From Clostridium tunisiense TJ (lineage in GTDB: Bacteria; Bacillota; Clostridia; Clostridiales; Clostridiaceae): 64,000 bases of DNA. A program made the translations under genes and the position numbers. The stretch is from positions 98,394-162,393 of the forward strand of contig NZ_AMQH01000019.1 of NCBI RefSeq assembly GCF_000300195.1. Reading direction: 5' to 3'. The notes beneath the pieces are model-generated. The model was not told where the DNA came from, searched no databases, and worked only from the letters and a program-made list of their open reading frames with translations. Every line of letters begins with the position of its first letter. Position 1 is the first letter of the stretch. This document shows, in pieces, positions 1 through 8,011 of the stretch.

Positions 1-54
1 TCCATACCAAAAGAACTTTGCAGAAGATTAAAAGACAAAATAATTAATGATTAA
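1..54 (+). CDS. C-terminal end of an unidentified gene (partial)
   Basis: Seventeen codons are open from the first base of the window and end in TAA at 52-54; the last residues read KELCRRLKDKIIND. A strong plus-strand terminator follows within 20 bases, which supports a real gene entering from the left. Too little is present to name the family. Confidence 0.5.
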   Translation, partial: SIPKELCRRLKDKIIND

Positions 55-73
55 TATTTTAAAATGAACAAAT

Positions 74-110
74 AAAAGCTTCTCTAAAGCCTAAATAGAG
101 AAGCTTTTTA
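74..110 (+). terminator. Rho-independent terminator
   Basis: A 13-bp perfect stem (AAAAGCTTCTCTA with its complement) around a 9-base loop, ending in TTTTT. It closes the partial gene at the left edge and, being A-rich on its other side, could also serve the PHP gene on the minus strand. Confidence 0.8.
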
Positions 111-180
111 AACTATAATAAGTGTTAAGAAATTACATATAAACTATACGATTTCAAGTATAAGAAATGGTTTAAGTAAA

Positions 181-1014
181 CTAACTGTTATATCTGTAAA
201 GAAATTTATTAAAGTATTCTTCGTCTATATTCATATCTCCTAGGACACCATGCTTTGTATCTCCAGAAAAAATTCCGTGAAAATCTGAACCGCAGGTAAT
301 GAGTAAATTATTATATCTGCATAGACTTACGAGTTCATCAGTTTCTCTTTTGAAATTTTGAAAGTAAACAGCTTCTAATCCATCAAAACCAAAGTTTAAA
401 AATTCTTTAATAGGACTTTTTTTAATTAGTTTTGGATGGGCCAAAATAACAATACAATCATATCTTTTAAGAAAAGCAATGCCTTCAGGTATAGAAATCT
501 TCTTATTTTCTACGTAAGCAGGACTATTTTTACTAATAAACTTATCAAAAATATAATTCCATTCATAGTTATAACCAGCTTCTATTATTGCTTGAGCTAA
601 ATGAGGTCTTGCAACTACACCTTCACCAAGTTCTAAAACCCTATTTAAATCAACCTTTAAATCAAAGTATTTTTCTAAGTTTTGAACCATTAAAGTTGCT
701 CTTTCTAGACGAGATTTTTTTAAAGAGGAAAGATAGGTTAATAGTTCTGAATCTTTATATCCTTCACCTTTAAAATATCCTAAAATGTGGACACTTTCTC
801 CATTGTGTAGACAACTTAGCTCAATACCAGGAATAATAGTTACACCTAGTTCTTTACCTCTATTTAAAGCTTCTTCAATGCCTTCAGTAGTATCATGATC
901 AGTTATGGCTAGAAGTTTTACTGATTTTTCCTTTGCAAGTTCTACTACTTGAGAAGGAGAGAGACGACCATCAGAGGCGGTAGTATGACAGTGAAATTCT
1001 GCTCTTACATTCAT
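181..1014 (-). CDS. PHP-domain phosphoesterase (TrpH/YciV-like)
   Basis: A 277-residue PHP protein. The family hydrolyses phosphoesters on a three-metal site; the TrpH/RnaAM branch removes the 3'-phosphate of 3',5'-nucleoside bisphosphates and can trim RNA. Visible metal ligands are the N-terminal HCHTTASDG (H8, H10, D15), ITDHDT near residues 38-42, IELSC near 65, LAHPK near 192 and SDFHG near 243, in the order expected for the family. The length is normal. Its ATG overlaps the TAA of the upstream oxidoreductase by one base (TAATG), so the two are translationally coupled. The exact substrate cannot be told from sequence. Confidence 0.88.
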   Translation of the reverse strand: MNVRAEFHCHTTASDGRLSPSQVVELAKEKSVKLLAITDHDTTEGIEEALNRGKELGVTIIPGIELSCLHNGESVHILGYFKGEGYKDSELLTYLSSLKKSRLERATLMVQNLEKYFDLKVDLNRVLELGEGVVARPHLAQAIIEAGYNYEWNYIFDKFISKNSPAYVENKKISIPEGIAFLKRYDCIVILAHPKLIKKSPIKEFLNFGFDGLEAVYFQNFKRETDELVSLCRYNNLLITCGSDFHGIFSGDTKHGVLGDMNIDEEYFNKFLYRYNS

Positions 1015-1610
1015 TAGAACACATCCTTTAATACTCTTTTGAATTCATCAATACTTACAGCGCCTACCACTTTTTTTTCACCATTAATTATAAAAGTAGG
1101 CATACTATTTATACCGTATTTCTCAGCTTCTAACTTAATGTTTTTAAGCCGTTGTTTGTAATGTTTTTCCGCTATACTCTTATGAAGCGCATCTAAGTCT
1201 AGATTGCACTTTAAAGCCACCTCATCTATAACTTCCATATTACCAATATCTTTGCATTCTGAAAAATAAGCTTTAAACATTAGTTCATGAAACTTATGGT
1301 AAGTTCCCATATCTCTTGCATACTCACTAGCTTGTATTGCAAGGTTAGAATTTGACAGTTTAGTAAAATTACCAAATTCAATTTCATATGGATTTCCATT
1401 AGCATTTAGCATTTTATACATTCTTTGAAGATCCATATTAGGGAATACCTCAGATAAATCTTCTCCAAAAGGAGGAACCTCAGGATGTAGTTCAAAACTA
1501 TACCAGGTATCTTCAATATTATAGTAGTTTTTTAACTCCGCAACTATACCTGTTGCTATATAACAAAAGGGTCAAATAAAGTCTGAGAATATTTTCATAT
1601 TATATTTCAT
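1014..1610 (-). CDS. FrnE/DsbA-family thiol oxidoreductase, probable selenoprotein (UPFC active site)
   Basis: A FrnE-type DsbA protein of 198 residues if the in-frame TGA at 1572-1574 is read as selenocysteine. Conceptual start is ATG at 1608-1610, with AAAGGA about 10 bases upstream. Residues 8-16 read FSDFI-U-PFC, exactly where the family has its CPWC/CPFC redox motif; the TGA replaces the first (attacking) cysteine. Beyond it the frame is intact to the TAA at 1014-1016 and shows a cis-Pro loop INSMPTF (Pro near 171) and helical insert. A hairpin GCAAC-AGGTATA-GTTGC lies at 1540-1556, about 20 bases past the TGA, with G in the second loop position, as in bacterial SECIS elements. Plain ORF calling would report only the part from 1436. 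Alternative: a nonsense mutation of TGT/TGC. Confidence 0.72.
1540..1556 (-). promoter_or_regulatory. Candidate bacterial SECIS hairpin
   Basis: Inside the coding sequence, starting 15 bases after the in-frame TGA: 5-bp stem GCAAC/GTTGC with seven-base loop AGGTATA. The GG of the loop lies 21 bases after the TGA, close to the 18 bases of E. coli fdhF, and a G within the first two loop bases is the known requirement. The stem is short and was drawn by eye. Confidence 0.5.
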
Positions 1611-1794
1611 TTAAGGTCATTCCTTTCGATGTTTAATTACTATTAATTGAATAAACAATAACACTTTAAATCCAAGAAAACAATATAAAATAAGTACTCT
1701 TAATATATATTTAAAGGATTTACTATGGCTGAAAGGAATATTCCAGGAATAATTAATAAATTGAAATGCTTCTAAGTTTTAAAGAGTTTATAAG

Positions 1795-1989
1795 CTAATT
1801 ATTTATTGCAAAGCAATCAATTGTTTTTCCATCAACAGATATAACTTTAATGCTTAAGGATGTATTATTTACATCAACTATCAGAAAGTGATTTACTGCC
1901 TTAGGTTTAACTATGACTCCTTTTTTATCCTTATATTTATTTTAAAGCTTTTCACCACCATCACCAGTTATAATTTGGAAGATTTTAAA
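1795..1989 (-). pseudogene. Remnant of a metallophosphoesterase C-terminus
   Basis: On the minus strand the frame ending TAG at 1795-1797 reads FQIITGDGGEKL, a stop, then NKYKDKKGVIVKPKAVNHF, LIVDVNNTSLSIKVISVDGK and TIDCFAINN. The TGDGGEKL segment, a later HFLIVDV strand and a final I-x-V-x-SVDG-x-x-IDCF resemble the tail of calcineurin-like/purple acid phosphatases. There is an internal TAA, a TGA just upstream (1990-1992) and no N-terminal metal-binding domain, so this is a decayed fragment. The rest of 1611-2164 is A+T-rich with no gene I can support. Confidence 0.5.
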
Positions 1990-2164
1990 TCATAATGTAC
2001 ATTGATGAAAGTTATTAAAATTCGCAATTTGAATTTTCTTATATAAAATAATAAAAACATTTATAAAGAAATTTATGTCGAAAAATGATATAATATAAAC
2101 CTGATTCAAAAAAATCTCTGTAGAATATTATCAAAGTTAAATATATAAGAAAAATGGGGGAACT

Positions 2165-4216
2165 ATGGTGAGTAATAGATTTTTACCAATGAGTAAGGAA
2201 GATATATTGGAAAGAGGTTGGGAGCAACTGGACTTTATCTTAGTAACTGGTGATGCCTACGTGGATCATCACAGTTTTGGAGCTGCAATAATTTCGAGAG
2301 TTTTAGAGAATGAAGGATATAAGGTTGGTATAATTGCTCAACCTAGCTGGAAGGACACAGAAGATTTTAAAAAGTTAGGAGCACCAAGATTAGGATTTCT
2401 AGTTAACTCGGGTAACATGGATTCTATGGTAAATCATTATACTGTTAGCAAGAAGTTAAGAGATAAAGATATGTATTCACCTGGTGGACAGATGGGTTTA
2501 AGGCCAGATAGAGCAACTATTGTATATTGTAATAAAATTCGAGAAGCCTTTAAAGGTGTTCCCCTTATAATAGGGGGAATAGAAGCCAGTTTAAGACGTT
2601 TTGCTCACTATGATTTTTGGAGTGACAAGGTTCGAAAATCTATGCTAGTTGATAGTGGAGCAGATCTATTGATCTATGGAATGAGTGAAAAACAAGTTGT
2701 AGAGGTAGCTAAAAGGTTAAGTGAAGGTGAACCTATAAAGCAAATTACTAATATACCAGGTACTTGCTATATAGCAGAAAACTTGGATGAAGTTGAAAAC
2801 TATATGGAAATACCTTCTTATAAAGAAGTTTGTAAAGAAAAAATAAAATATGCACAGGCTTTTAAAATACAGTATGATGAGCAAGACCCAGTTAGGGGCA
2901 AGACCGTTGTTCAAAAACATACTAGTGGATATTTAGTTCAAAACAAACCTGAATTACCGCTTACCAGAGAAGAACTGGATAAGGTATATGCTTTGCCCTA
3001 TGAAAAAAACTATCATCCTGAATATGAGGAGTTAGGTGGAATACCAGCTATTGAAGAAGTGAAATTTAGTATAGTTAGTTCGAGAGGATGTTTTGGAAGT
3101 TGTGCCTTTTGTGCTATAACCTTCCATCAGGGGAGAATTGTGCAAAGTAGAAGCCAAGATTCAATTGTAGAAGAAGCGAAAGAAATTACAAAGTTTAAAG
3201 AGTTTAAAGGATATATTCATGATGTGGGAGGTCCCACAGCAAACTTTAGATATCCTGCATGTAAAAAGCAATTAAAGGTTGGTGCTTGCAAGGATAAACA
3301 ATGTTTGTATCCAAGCCCCTGTAAGAATTTAGATGTGGATCATATTGAGTATCTTGAAATCCTTAAGAATGTAAGAGAATTACCGGGAATTAAAAAGGTA
3401 TTTGTAAGATCAGGGTTAAGATATGATTATATGATGGCAGATAATAAAGATACATTTTTTAAAGAGCTTATTAAATATCATGTAAGTGGAAAATTAAAGG
3501 TTGCACCAGAACACGTTTCTCCTGTGGTTCTAAAATTTATGGGTAAGCCAGCAGGAAAAACTTATGATAAGTTTATGGATAAGTTTTATAAAATAAATTG
3601 CGAAATGGGTAAGAAGCAGTATATTGTCCCTTATTTAATGTCTAGTCATCCAGGATGCACTGTAAAAGATGCTGTAGAGCTAGCAGAGTATTTGAGAGAT
3701 ATTAAATATCAGCCGGAGCAAGTTCAGGATTTTTATCCAACACCAGGAACACTTTCTACCACAATGTTTTATACGGGGTTAGATCCTTTGACTTTGGAGG
3801 AGGTTCATATCCCTAAGACTAGGCATGAGAAGGCAATGCAAAGAGCCCTGCTTCAGTATAAGGACCCAATGAAATATGATTTAGTGTATTCTGCGTTAGT
3901 TGAAGCAGGAAGAGAAGATCTAATCGGATTTGGGCCTAATTGTTTAATTAAGCCAAGAGCAAAGAAAGATGGAGTTAAAAGAGAGGGTAATAAAGATAGT
4001 TTAAGAAATATAAGAAACTGTGAAAAAAATCAAACCTCATGTAAAAGTGAATATGGCAAAGAGAAGGGTAAATTAAAAGGATCTAAAGATAAAACCACAA
4101 ATAATAAAACAAAAGCAGGAAATAAAAAAGAAAAAAGTTTCATTAAAGAAGGCTTAGGGAAAAAAAGCAATAGACCAAGTAAGCATATTGAAGGAAGAAA
4201 GGTTACGAGAAGATAA
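2165..4216 (+). CDS. ygiQ: YgiQ-family radical SAM protein
   Basis: A 683-residue UPF0313/YgiQ protein. The radical-SAM cluster motif appears as [18 protein letters not shown] near residues 308-325 (CxxxCxxC), with an N-terminal B12-binding-like half ([39 protein letters not shown]) and a second Cys-rich stretch ([12 protein letters not shown]) typical of this family. Its reaction is not known to me. The last 70 residues are very Lys-rich and low-complexity. ATG at 2165 follows GGGGGAACT. It stands alone, with a remnant upstream and a terminator downstream. Confidence 0.93.
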   Translation: MVSNRFLPMSKEDILERGWEQLDFILVTGDAYVDHHSFGAAIISRVLENEGYKVGIIAQPSWKDTEDFKKLGAPRLGFLVNSGNMDSMVNHYTVSKKLRDKDMYSPGGQMGLRPDRATIVYCNKIREAFKGVPLIIGGIEASLRRFAHYDFWSDKVRKSMLVDSGADLLIYGMSEKQVVEVAKRLSEGEPIKQITNIPGTCYIAENLDEVENYMEIPSYKEVCKEKIKYAQAFKIQYDEQDPVRGKTVVQKHTSGYLVQNKPELPLTREELDKVYALPYEKNYHPEYEELGGIPAIEEVKFSIVSSRGCFGSCAFCAITFHQGRIVQSRSQDSIVEEAKEITKFKEFKGYIHDVGGPTANFRYPACKKQLKVGACKDKQCLYPSPCKNLDVDHIEYLEILKNVRELPGIKKVFVRSGLRYDYMMADNKDTFFKELIKYHVSGKLKVAPEHVSPVVLKFMGKPAGKTYDKFMDKFYKINCEMGKKQYIVPYLMSSHPGCTVKDAVELAEYLRDIKYQPEQVQDFYPTPGTLSTTMFYTGLDPLTLEEVHIPKTRHEKAMQRALLQYKDPMKYDLVYSALVEAGREDLIGFGPNCLIKPRAKKDGVKREGNKDSLRNIRNCEKNQTSCKSEYGKEKGKLKGSKDKTTNNKTKAGNKKEKSFIKEGLGKKSNRPSKHIEGRKVTRR

Positions 4217-4265
4217 TTAGAAGTTGTTTTTGATAAATTTAGACAAGCTTTATTATAGTACAAAT

Positions 4266-4312
4266 AAGGGTCTTCTCACATTGCATTTTTATGCATTATG
4301 AGACAGACCCTT
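4266..4312. terminator. Hairpin between convergent genes
   Basis: Long interrupted stem: AAGGGTCT, CTCA and TGCAT pair with ATGCA, TGAG and AGACCCTT around TTTT. It lies between ygiQ (plus) and the racemase (minus). U-runs are short, so termination strength is uncertain. Confidence 0.6.
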
Positions 4313-4387
4313 TAAAATCTTAAAAATCTTTTTATTAAGTTTTTGTTTAAACCGAAAATGGATAAATTAAATCTTACTAAATTAAAA

Positions 4388-5527
4388 TTATTTTACGAAA
4401 ACTTTATTTATGCCAGTAGAACCGCTTAAATAAAGCATATTAGGATAATATATGTCGAAGGTAAGAATATCTCCAACCTTTAAATTTTCACTGCAATTTT
4501 CAATATCAATAATAAGATGGTCGCTACTACTGCCTATTACCTCTATACCTTTAGTTCGTGGAAGTAAGCTGTGTTGAAAAGCAAAATCCTGCTTACCAAC
4601 AGCTAATAATGCTCTTTTACGAATACCTCTATCTTCATAGGTTGGTTTATTACCAAAAGCATCTATAAAAATTTCACCTACTGGATGTGAGGGTTTTTGC
4701 TTTATCTCCACTATTTCTGCTTTTAATAGGAAGGCATCTTTATGGAATTTACTCATGTCATATTGCCAAAAATCATCTAAATCTCTGGCATTTAAAATTC
4801 CTTCCCCAAGTCGTAAGTTATTTACTCTTTTGGGCATTTTACCATCCATTATAACTGTTAAAGAAGAAGTGGCACCACCAGAGATTATGTCTAGTTTTCT
4901 ATTTATTTTTGATTCAATAGTTTCAGCAATACTACATAGTTTTCCTAGATTTATTTCTGTTGGCTTAATCGACCCGTAACAACCTAAGTTTGTACCAATA
5001 CCATAAAGCTTAACGTCTTTAAGGTGATTTTCTACATAAAGTGCTAGCTGAACTATTTCATCTTCATTAAATAAACCTTCTCTTAAATCGCCTAAATCTA
5101 CCATAAGTATTACCTTGTGAGTTTTATTCTGCAATTCACATTGCCTTTGAATTTTATTGAGAGTTTCTAATTCAGAATTTAAGCTTATGTCCACATATTT
5201 AACCAAATTTTCTATTTCACTTAGCATAGGAACACGAATAAGCATCATAGGAATGTTATAACCTTGCTGCCTTAATTTGATTATTTGATCCATTCTTGAG
5301 TGAGCTATATACTGGCACCCAGCTTTTATAAATTCTTCTACCACTGGTGGTAGTGCATTAAAGCCTTTAACAACACCAGCAACATTAATACCTACAGAAT
5401 TACATAAATCCACAGTATATTTTGCATTCTCATAAACTTTTGTAAGATTTACTTCTAATAGTGGATAACTTGTACTAGACTCGATTTCTTTTTCTTTTAA
5501 CAATTCTTTTGAAGCTACTTGAAACAT
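4388..5527 (-). CDS. Ornithine/alanine racemase-like PLP enzyme (Orr/YhfX family)
   Basis: Fold-type III PLP enzyme, 379 residues from ATG 5527 (387 from ATG 5551). It resembles clostridial ornithine racemase along its length: lysine in AGVVKGFNALPP (the PLP Schiff-base position), HSRMDQI, LRDLREG-like MVDLGDLREG, GIGTNLGCYG, SGGATSSL, NLRLGEGIL, GEIFIDAFGNKP-YEDRGIRKRA and SSDHLIIDI. Orr makes D-ornithine in the Stickland ornithine pathway, but no ornithine aminomutase genes lie nearby, so the substrate is inferred. I prefer the 5527 start because its GGGGG site is well spaced and homologues begin close to it. A MocR regulator lies just upstream on the same strand. Confidence 0.8.
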   Translation of the reverse strand: MFQVASKELLKEKEIESSTSYPLLEVNLTKVYENAKYTVDLCNSVGINVAGVVKGFNALPPVVEEFIKAGCQYIAHSRMDQIIKLRQQGYNIPMMLIRVPMLSEIENLVKYVDISLNSELETLNKIQRQCELQNKTHKVILMVDLGDLREGLFNEDEIVQLALYVENHLKDVKLYGIGTNLGCYGSIKPTEINLGKLCSIAETIESKINRKLDIISGGATSSLTVIMDGKMPKRVNNLRLGEGILNARDLDDFWQYDMSKFHKDAFLLKAEIVEIKQKPSHPVGEIFIDAFGNKPTYEDRGIRKRALLAVGKQDFAFQHSLLPRTKGIEVIGSSSDHLIIDIENCSENLKVGDILTFDIYYPNMLYLSGSTGINKVFVK

Positions 5528-5566
5528 ACTTAATCCCCCTTGAGTTAACATACTTAATCCCCTCTG
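5525..5566 (-). repeat. 24-bp-period duplication of RBS and start codon
   Basis: The block GGGGATTAAGTATGTT occurs twice, 24 bases apart and in frame, giving two consecutive ribosome-binding-site/ATG units (ATG at 5551 and 5527) ahead of the racemase gene. Either start yields the same frame, with an 8-residue difference. Confidence 0.75.
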
Positions 5567-5774
5567 ATGAGTATATTATAAGAAAATTCAAACACTACAT
5601 CTCCATCCATATTAAATAAAATAATACCAACCAAAAGTTGGACTAAGGTATCTATGAGGAATATATTAGAGTTCTGGTTATTTAAGTCTAAAGAAATGTA
5701 ACTATAACAGAAGCTTTTATTATCAAGAGGTCAACGTGTTTGGACTCTGAAGGCTTCAAATTATAAAAATAAAA

Positions 5775-5804
5775 AACCATAAACTTGAAAATAAGTTTAT
5801 GGTT
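5775..5804 (-). terminator. Terminator downstream of the MocR gene
   Basis: AACCATAAACTT pairs with its complement around a short loop; read on the minus strand it is followed by TTTTTTATTTTTA. It should end transcripts from the MocR gene and separate it from the racemase gene. A small second hairpin (TGCCT-TTTT-AGGCA near 5864-5878) precedes it. Nothing else was recognised in 5552-5901. Confidence 0.75.
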
Positions 5805-5901
5805 GAGGAAAGTTATAATTTAGAAAAATCCTTGAATCAAGTGTGAAGGCTATAAAGTTTAATATGCCTTTTTAGGCATTAATAAAATAAACTCATAATT
5901 A

Positions 5902-7362
5902 TTAGGTATCTTTAGAGTTTATTAATTTTTTTATTAACTTTGATAGCTTATACAATCCTTGCTGCAATTCCTCTATGGGAGCATAGGAATAAGAAATTCT
6001 TAGAGAATAATTAAAATTGGAGTCATATATATAACCTGGATATAACAAAATTCCTATTCTGCAAGCCTCATTAAAAAGTTTATACATTCCTATTTTGTAT
6101 TTTAGTGTAACCCACACATAATATCCTCCTGAAGGAATATTCCAAGTAGCTATTTCAGAAAAGTACTTTTGTAAAACCTCAAGGGTTACTTGCCTTCTCA
6201 GAGAAAGCTGTTTTCTTAAGGTTTCTATATGGTCAAAATATAGACCTGTTTCTATCCATTTAGCTACAGTGAGTTGGGATAGGGAGCTAGAACCATAGTC
6301 CGTTTGCATTTTAATATCACTTAATCTTTCAATAACTGGTTCAGGACCAACAATCCATCCAATTCTTAATCCAGGGCTTAAGGTTTTTGAAACACTTCCC
6401 ACATATAGAACAAGCCCTGTTTTGTCTATACTTTTTATTGGTTTAGGTGGTGGGGTGTCAATCCATAATTCTCTATACACATCATCTTCAATAATTGGGA
6501 GCTTTTCTTTTTGACATACTTTCATTAACTCCTGTCTTCTGTTTTGTGACATAACAGTTCCAGTTGGGTTTTGGAAGTTTGGTATGGTATATAAAATGGA
6601 AGAATTATTTTTCTTTTTATACTCTGGAATTAGTGAAGCTTTAATTCCTTCCTCATCAATTGGAATGCCACTCCTCCTCATACCTAAGGATTGAAATGTT
6701 TGGAGAGAATACATGTAGGAAGGGTCCTCTAAAAATACTGTGGCTCCTTGCTGTAACAACCCTATAGTAATTAGTTGAATTGCTTGAAGAGCACCAGAAA
6801 CGATTAATATAGAAGATGCAGGCGCTTTAATGCCAAAAGTATTCAAATACTTACTAATTTGTTCTCTAAGATATAACATGCCTTTAGGGCCTTCATAACC
6901 TAAGTTTTTCATTGATTTAGTAACTTCATTTAAAACTACAGACATTTTCTCTTGTGGAAACATTTCAGGAGAAGCTTCTCCTGTACTTAATCTAATATAG
7001 TCACTTTTGAATTCTAAGTCGTTAATTTGCTTAATAGTCTTAAAATTAGGCATATGAATGCCTTCCTCTATGTAAGATTGCCAATTGGGCTGTATATTAT
7101 TTAAAAGTTGAGATATATTATTTATTATTTTTGTACCACCTTTACCATTTCCCTCTAGCAGACCTTCAGCCTTTAATTCATCTAAAGCTGAAACTAAAGT
7201 GCTTCTATTTACATTAAAAAGCTTTGATAACTCACGTTGAGGAGGAATAACAAACCCCACAGGCCATTCGGCGGTACTAATTTTAAATTTGATGTAATCG
7301 GCTATTTGTAAGTAAAGTGCTTTTGAAGAGGCTTTATTAGGTTTCCAGTCTAAATTTAACAT
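5902..7362 (-). CDS. MocR/PdxR-type GntR regulator with aminotransferase domain
   Basis: A 486-residue regulator. Residues 1-80 form a GntR winged helix (PPQRELSKLFNVNRSTLVSA); residues about 110-480 are a fold-type I aminotransferase domain with NFQNPTGTVMS, EDDVYRELW and the PLP-lysine motif SVSKTLSPGLRIGW. MocR proteins sense PLP or amino-acid aldimines and control PLP or amino-acid genes. Which genes this one controls is unknown: the PLP-dependent racemase is the nearest downstream gene, and the divergent side carries the ABC-F leader. The 7363-7570 stretch upstream is A+T-rich and probably holds its promoter. Confidence 0.92.
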   Translation of the reverse strand: MLNLDWKPNKASSKALYLQIADYIKFKISTAEWPVGFVIPPQRELSKLFNVNRSTLVSALDELKAEGLLEGNGKGGTKIINNISQLLNNIQPNWQSYIEEGIHMPNFKTIKQINDLEFKSDYIRLSTGEASPEMFPQEKMSVVLNEVTKSMKNLGYEGPKGMLYLREQISKYLNTFGIKAPASSILIVSGALQAIQLITIGLLQQGATVFLEDPSYMYSLQTFQSLGMRRSGIPIDEEGIKASLIPEYKKKNNSSILYTIPNFQNPTGTVMSQNRRQELMKVCQKEKLPIIEDDVYRELWIDTPPPKPIKSIDKTGLVLYVGSVSKTLSPGLRIGWIVGPEPVIERLSDIKMQTDYGSSSLSQLTVAKWIETGLYFDHIETLRKQLSLRRQVTLEVLQKYFSEIATWNIPSGGYYVWVTLKYKIGMYKLFNEACRIGILLYPGYIYDSNFNYSLRISYSYAPIEELQQGLYKLSKLIKKLINSKDT

Positions 7363-7578
7363 AATTTATCAAATTCTCCTTATCGAAATAAAATAAATTT
7401 TACAGAAAAATTCATACACTAATTGTAATGAATATATTTAGTAAATACAATGAGTAAATAATATGATGAGATGTAACTATGAAAACCAATTTAAAAATAT
7501 CATCTTTAAACCCTATAGACAATATTCTAGTATAACTATAAATTATCAGTGTTATAATGTATTAGAAAAAATAGAATA

Positions 7579-7606
7579 TTGCACTAATGTAATAATGTGG
7601 TATAAT
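7579..7606 (+). promoter_or_regulatory. Promoter of the ABC-F leader
   Basis: TTGCAC (7579-7584), a 16-base spacer and a perfect TATAAT (7601-7606). A transcript would start near 7613, about ten bases ahead of the leader RBS and about 400 bases ahead of the ABC-F gene. Confidence 0.65.
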
Positions 7607-7639
7607 TGTAAGAGAATATTACTGAAAGGGGTATATGTT

Positions 7640-7660
7640 ATGATACCAGCAAATTGCTAA
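7640..7660 (+). CDS. Six-codon leader peptide MIPANC
   Basis: ATG at 7640 follows AAAGGGG with 8-9 bases spacing and is closed by TAA after six codons (MIPANC). It sits just downstream of a good promoter and upstream of a strong terminator that precedes an ABC-F gene. Its codons contain CAAATTGC (7650-7657), perfectly complementary to GCAATTTG at 7759-7766, so a ribosome on the leader would block that pairing. This is the layout of drug-induced attenuation leaders. Real translation is inferred. Confidence 0.55.
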   Translation: MIPANC

Positions 7661-7697
7661 TTAAAATTAATTTTTTCAAAAGTTAATGATTATTTTT

Positions 7698-7934
7698 AAG
7701 AGGGCCTTATGTCATAACATATGGTTAGGATTATTTATAGTGCTCTTTTAAGATGTTGGCAATTTGGAGGATAACTTATACTACTAAACTATTAAAATTA
7801 AATTATAATTTCGATAAAGAATGTTCCTAAAAATTCTTAGAAATACCTAGGAATATTCATTGGATTTATCTTATTATAAGAGTTTTATGAATTGTTTTAG
7901 ACTATAAGGAGATTTGTCTTCTTATAGTCTTTTT
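7698..7934 (+). promoter_or_regulatory. Attenuator structures and terminator ahead of the ABC-F gene
   Basis: Ordered elements: a hairpin about 7698-7748 (AAGAG...CTCTT closing a smaller hairpin), the segment 7759-7766 complementary to the leader ORF, a hairpin about 7822-7862 with TTCCTA/TAGGAA arms, and an intrinsic terminator at 7900-7934. The terminator is a 13-bp stem starting GACTATAAGGAGA, loop TTTG, then TTTTT. It is about 65 bases before the ABC-F start, so full-length transcription requires read-through. Confidence 0.7.
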
Positions 7935-8011
7935 ACTTATTAATTAGTTAAAAAGTAAAGAATTAGTTAGCGATTATATTTTATGAAAATGTTGAAATGA
8001 GGGATTTTGTT

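Noticed and set aside
1014..1436. Complete 140-residue protein starting at 1436
   Set aside because: The methionine at 1436 lies inside a conserved thioredoxin-type domain; homology and the coding frame continue upstream through the TGA, so this is only the C-terminal part.
7463..7660. 65-residue ORF ahead of the ABC-F gene
   Set aside because: No RBS, odd composition, and the promoter and leader ORF lie inside it; only its last six codons have translation signals.
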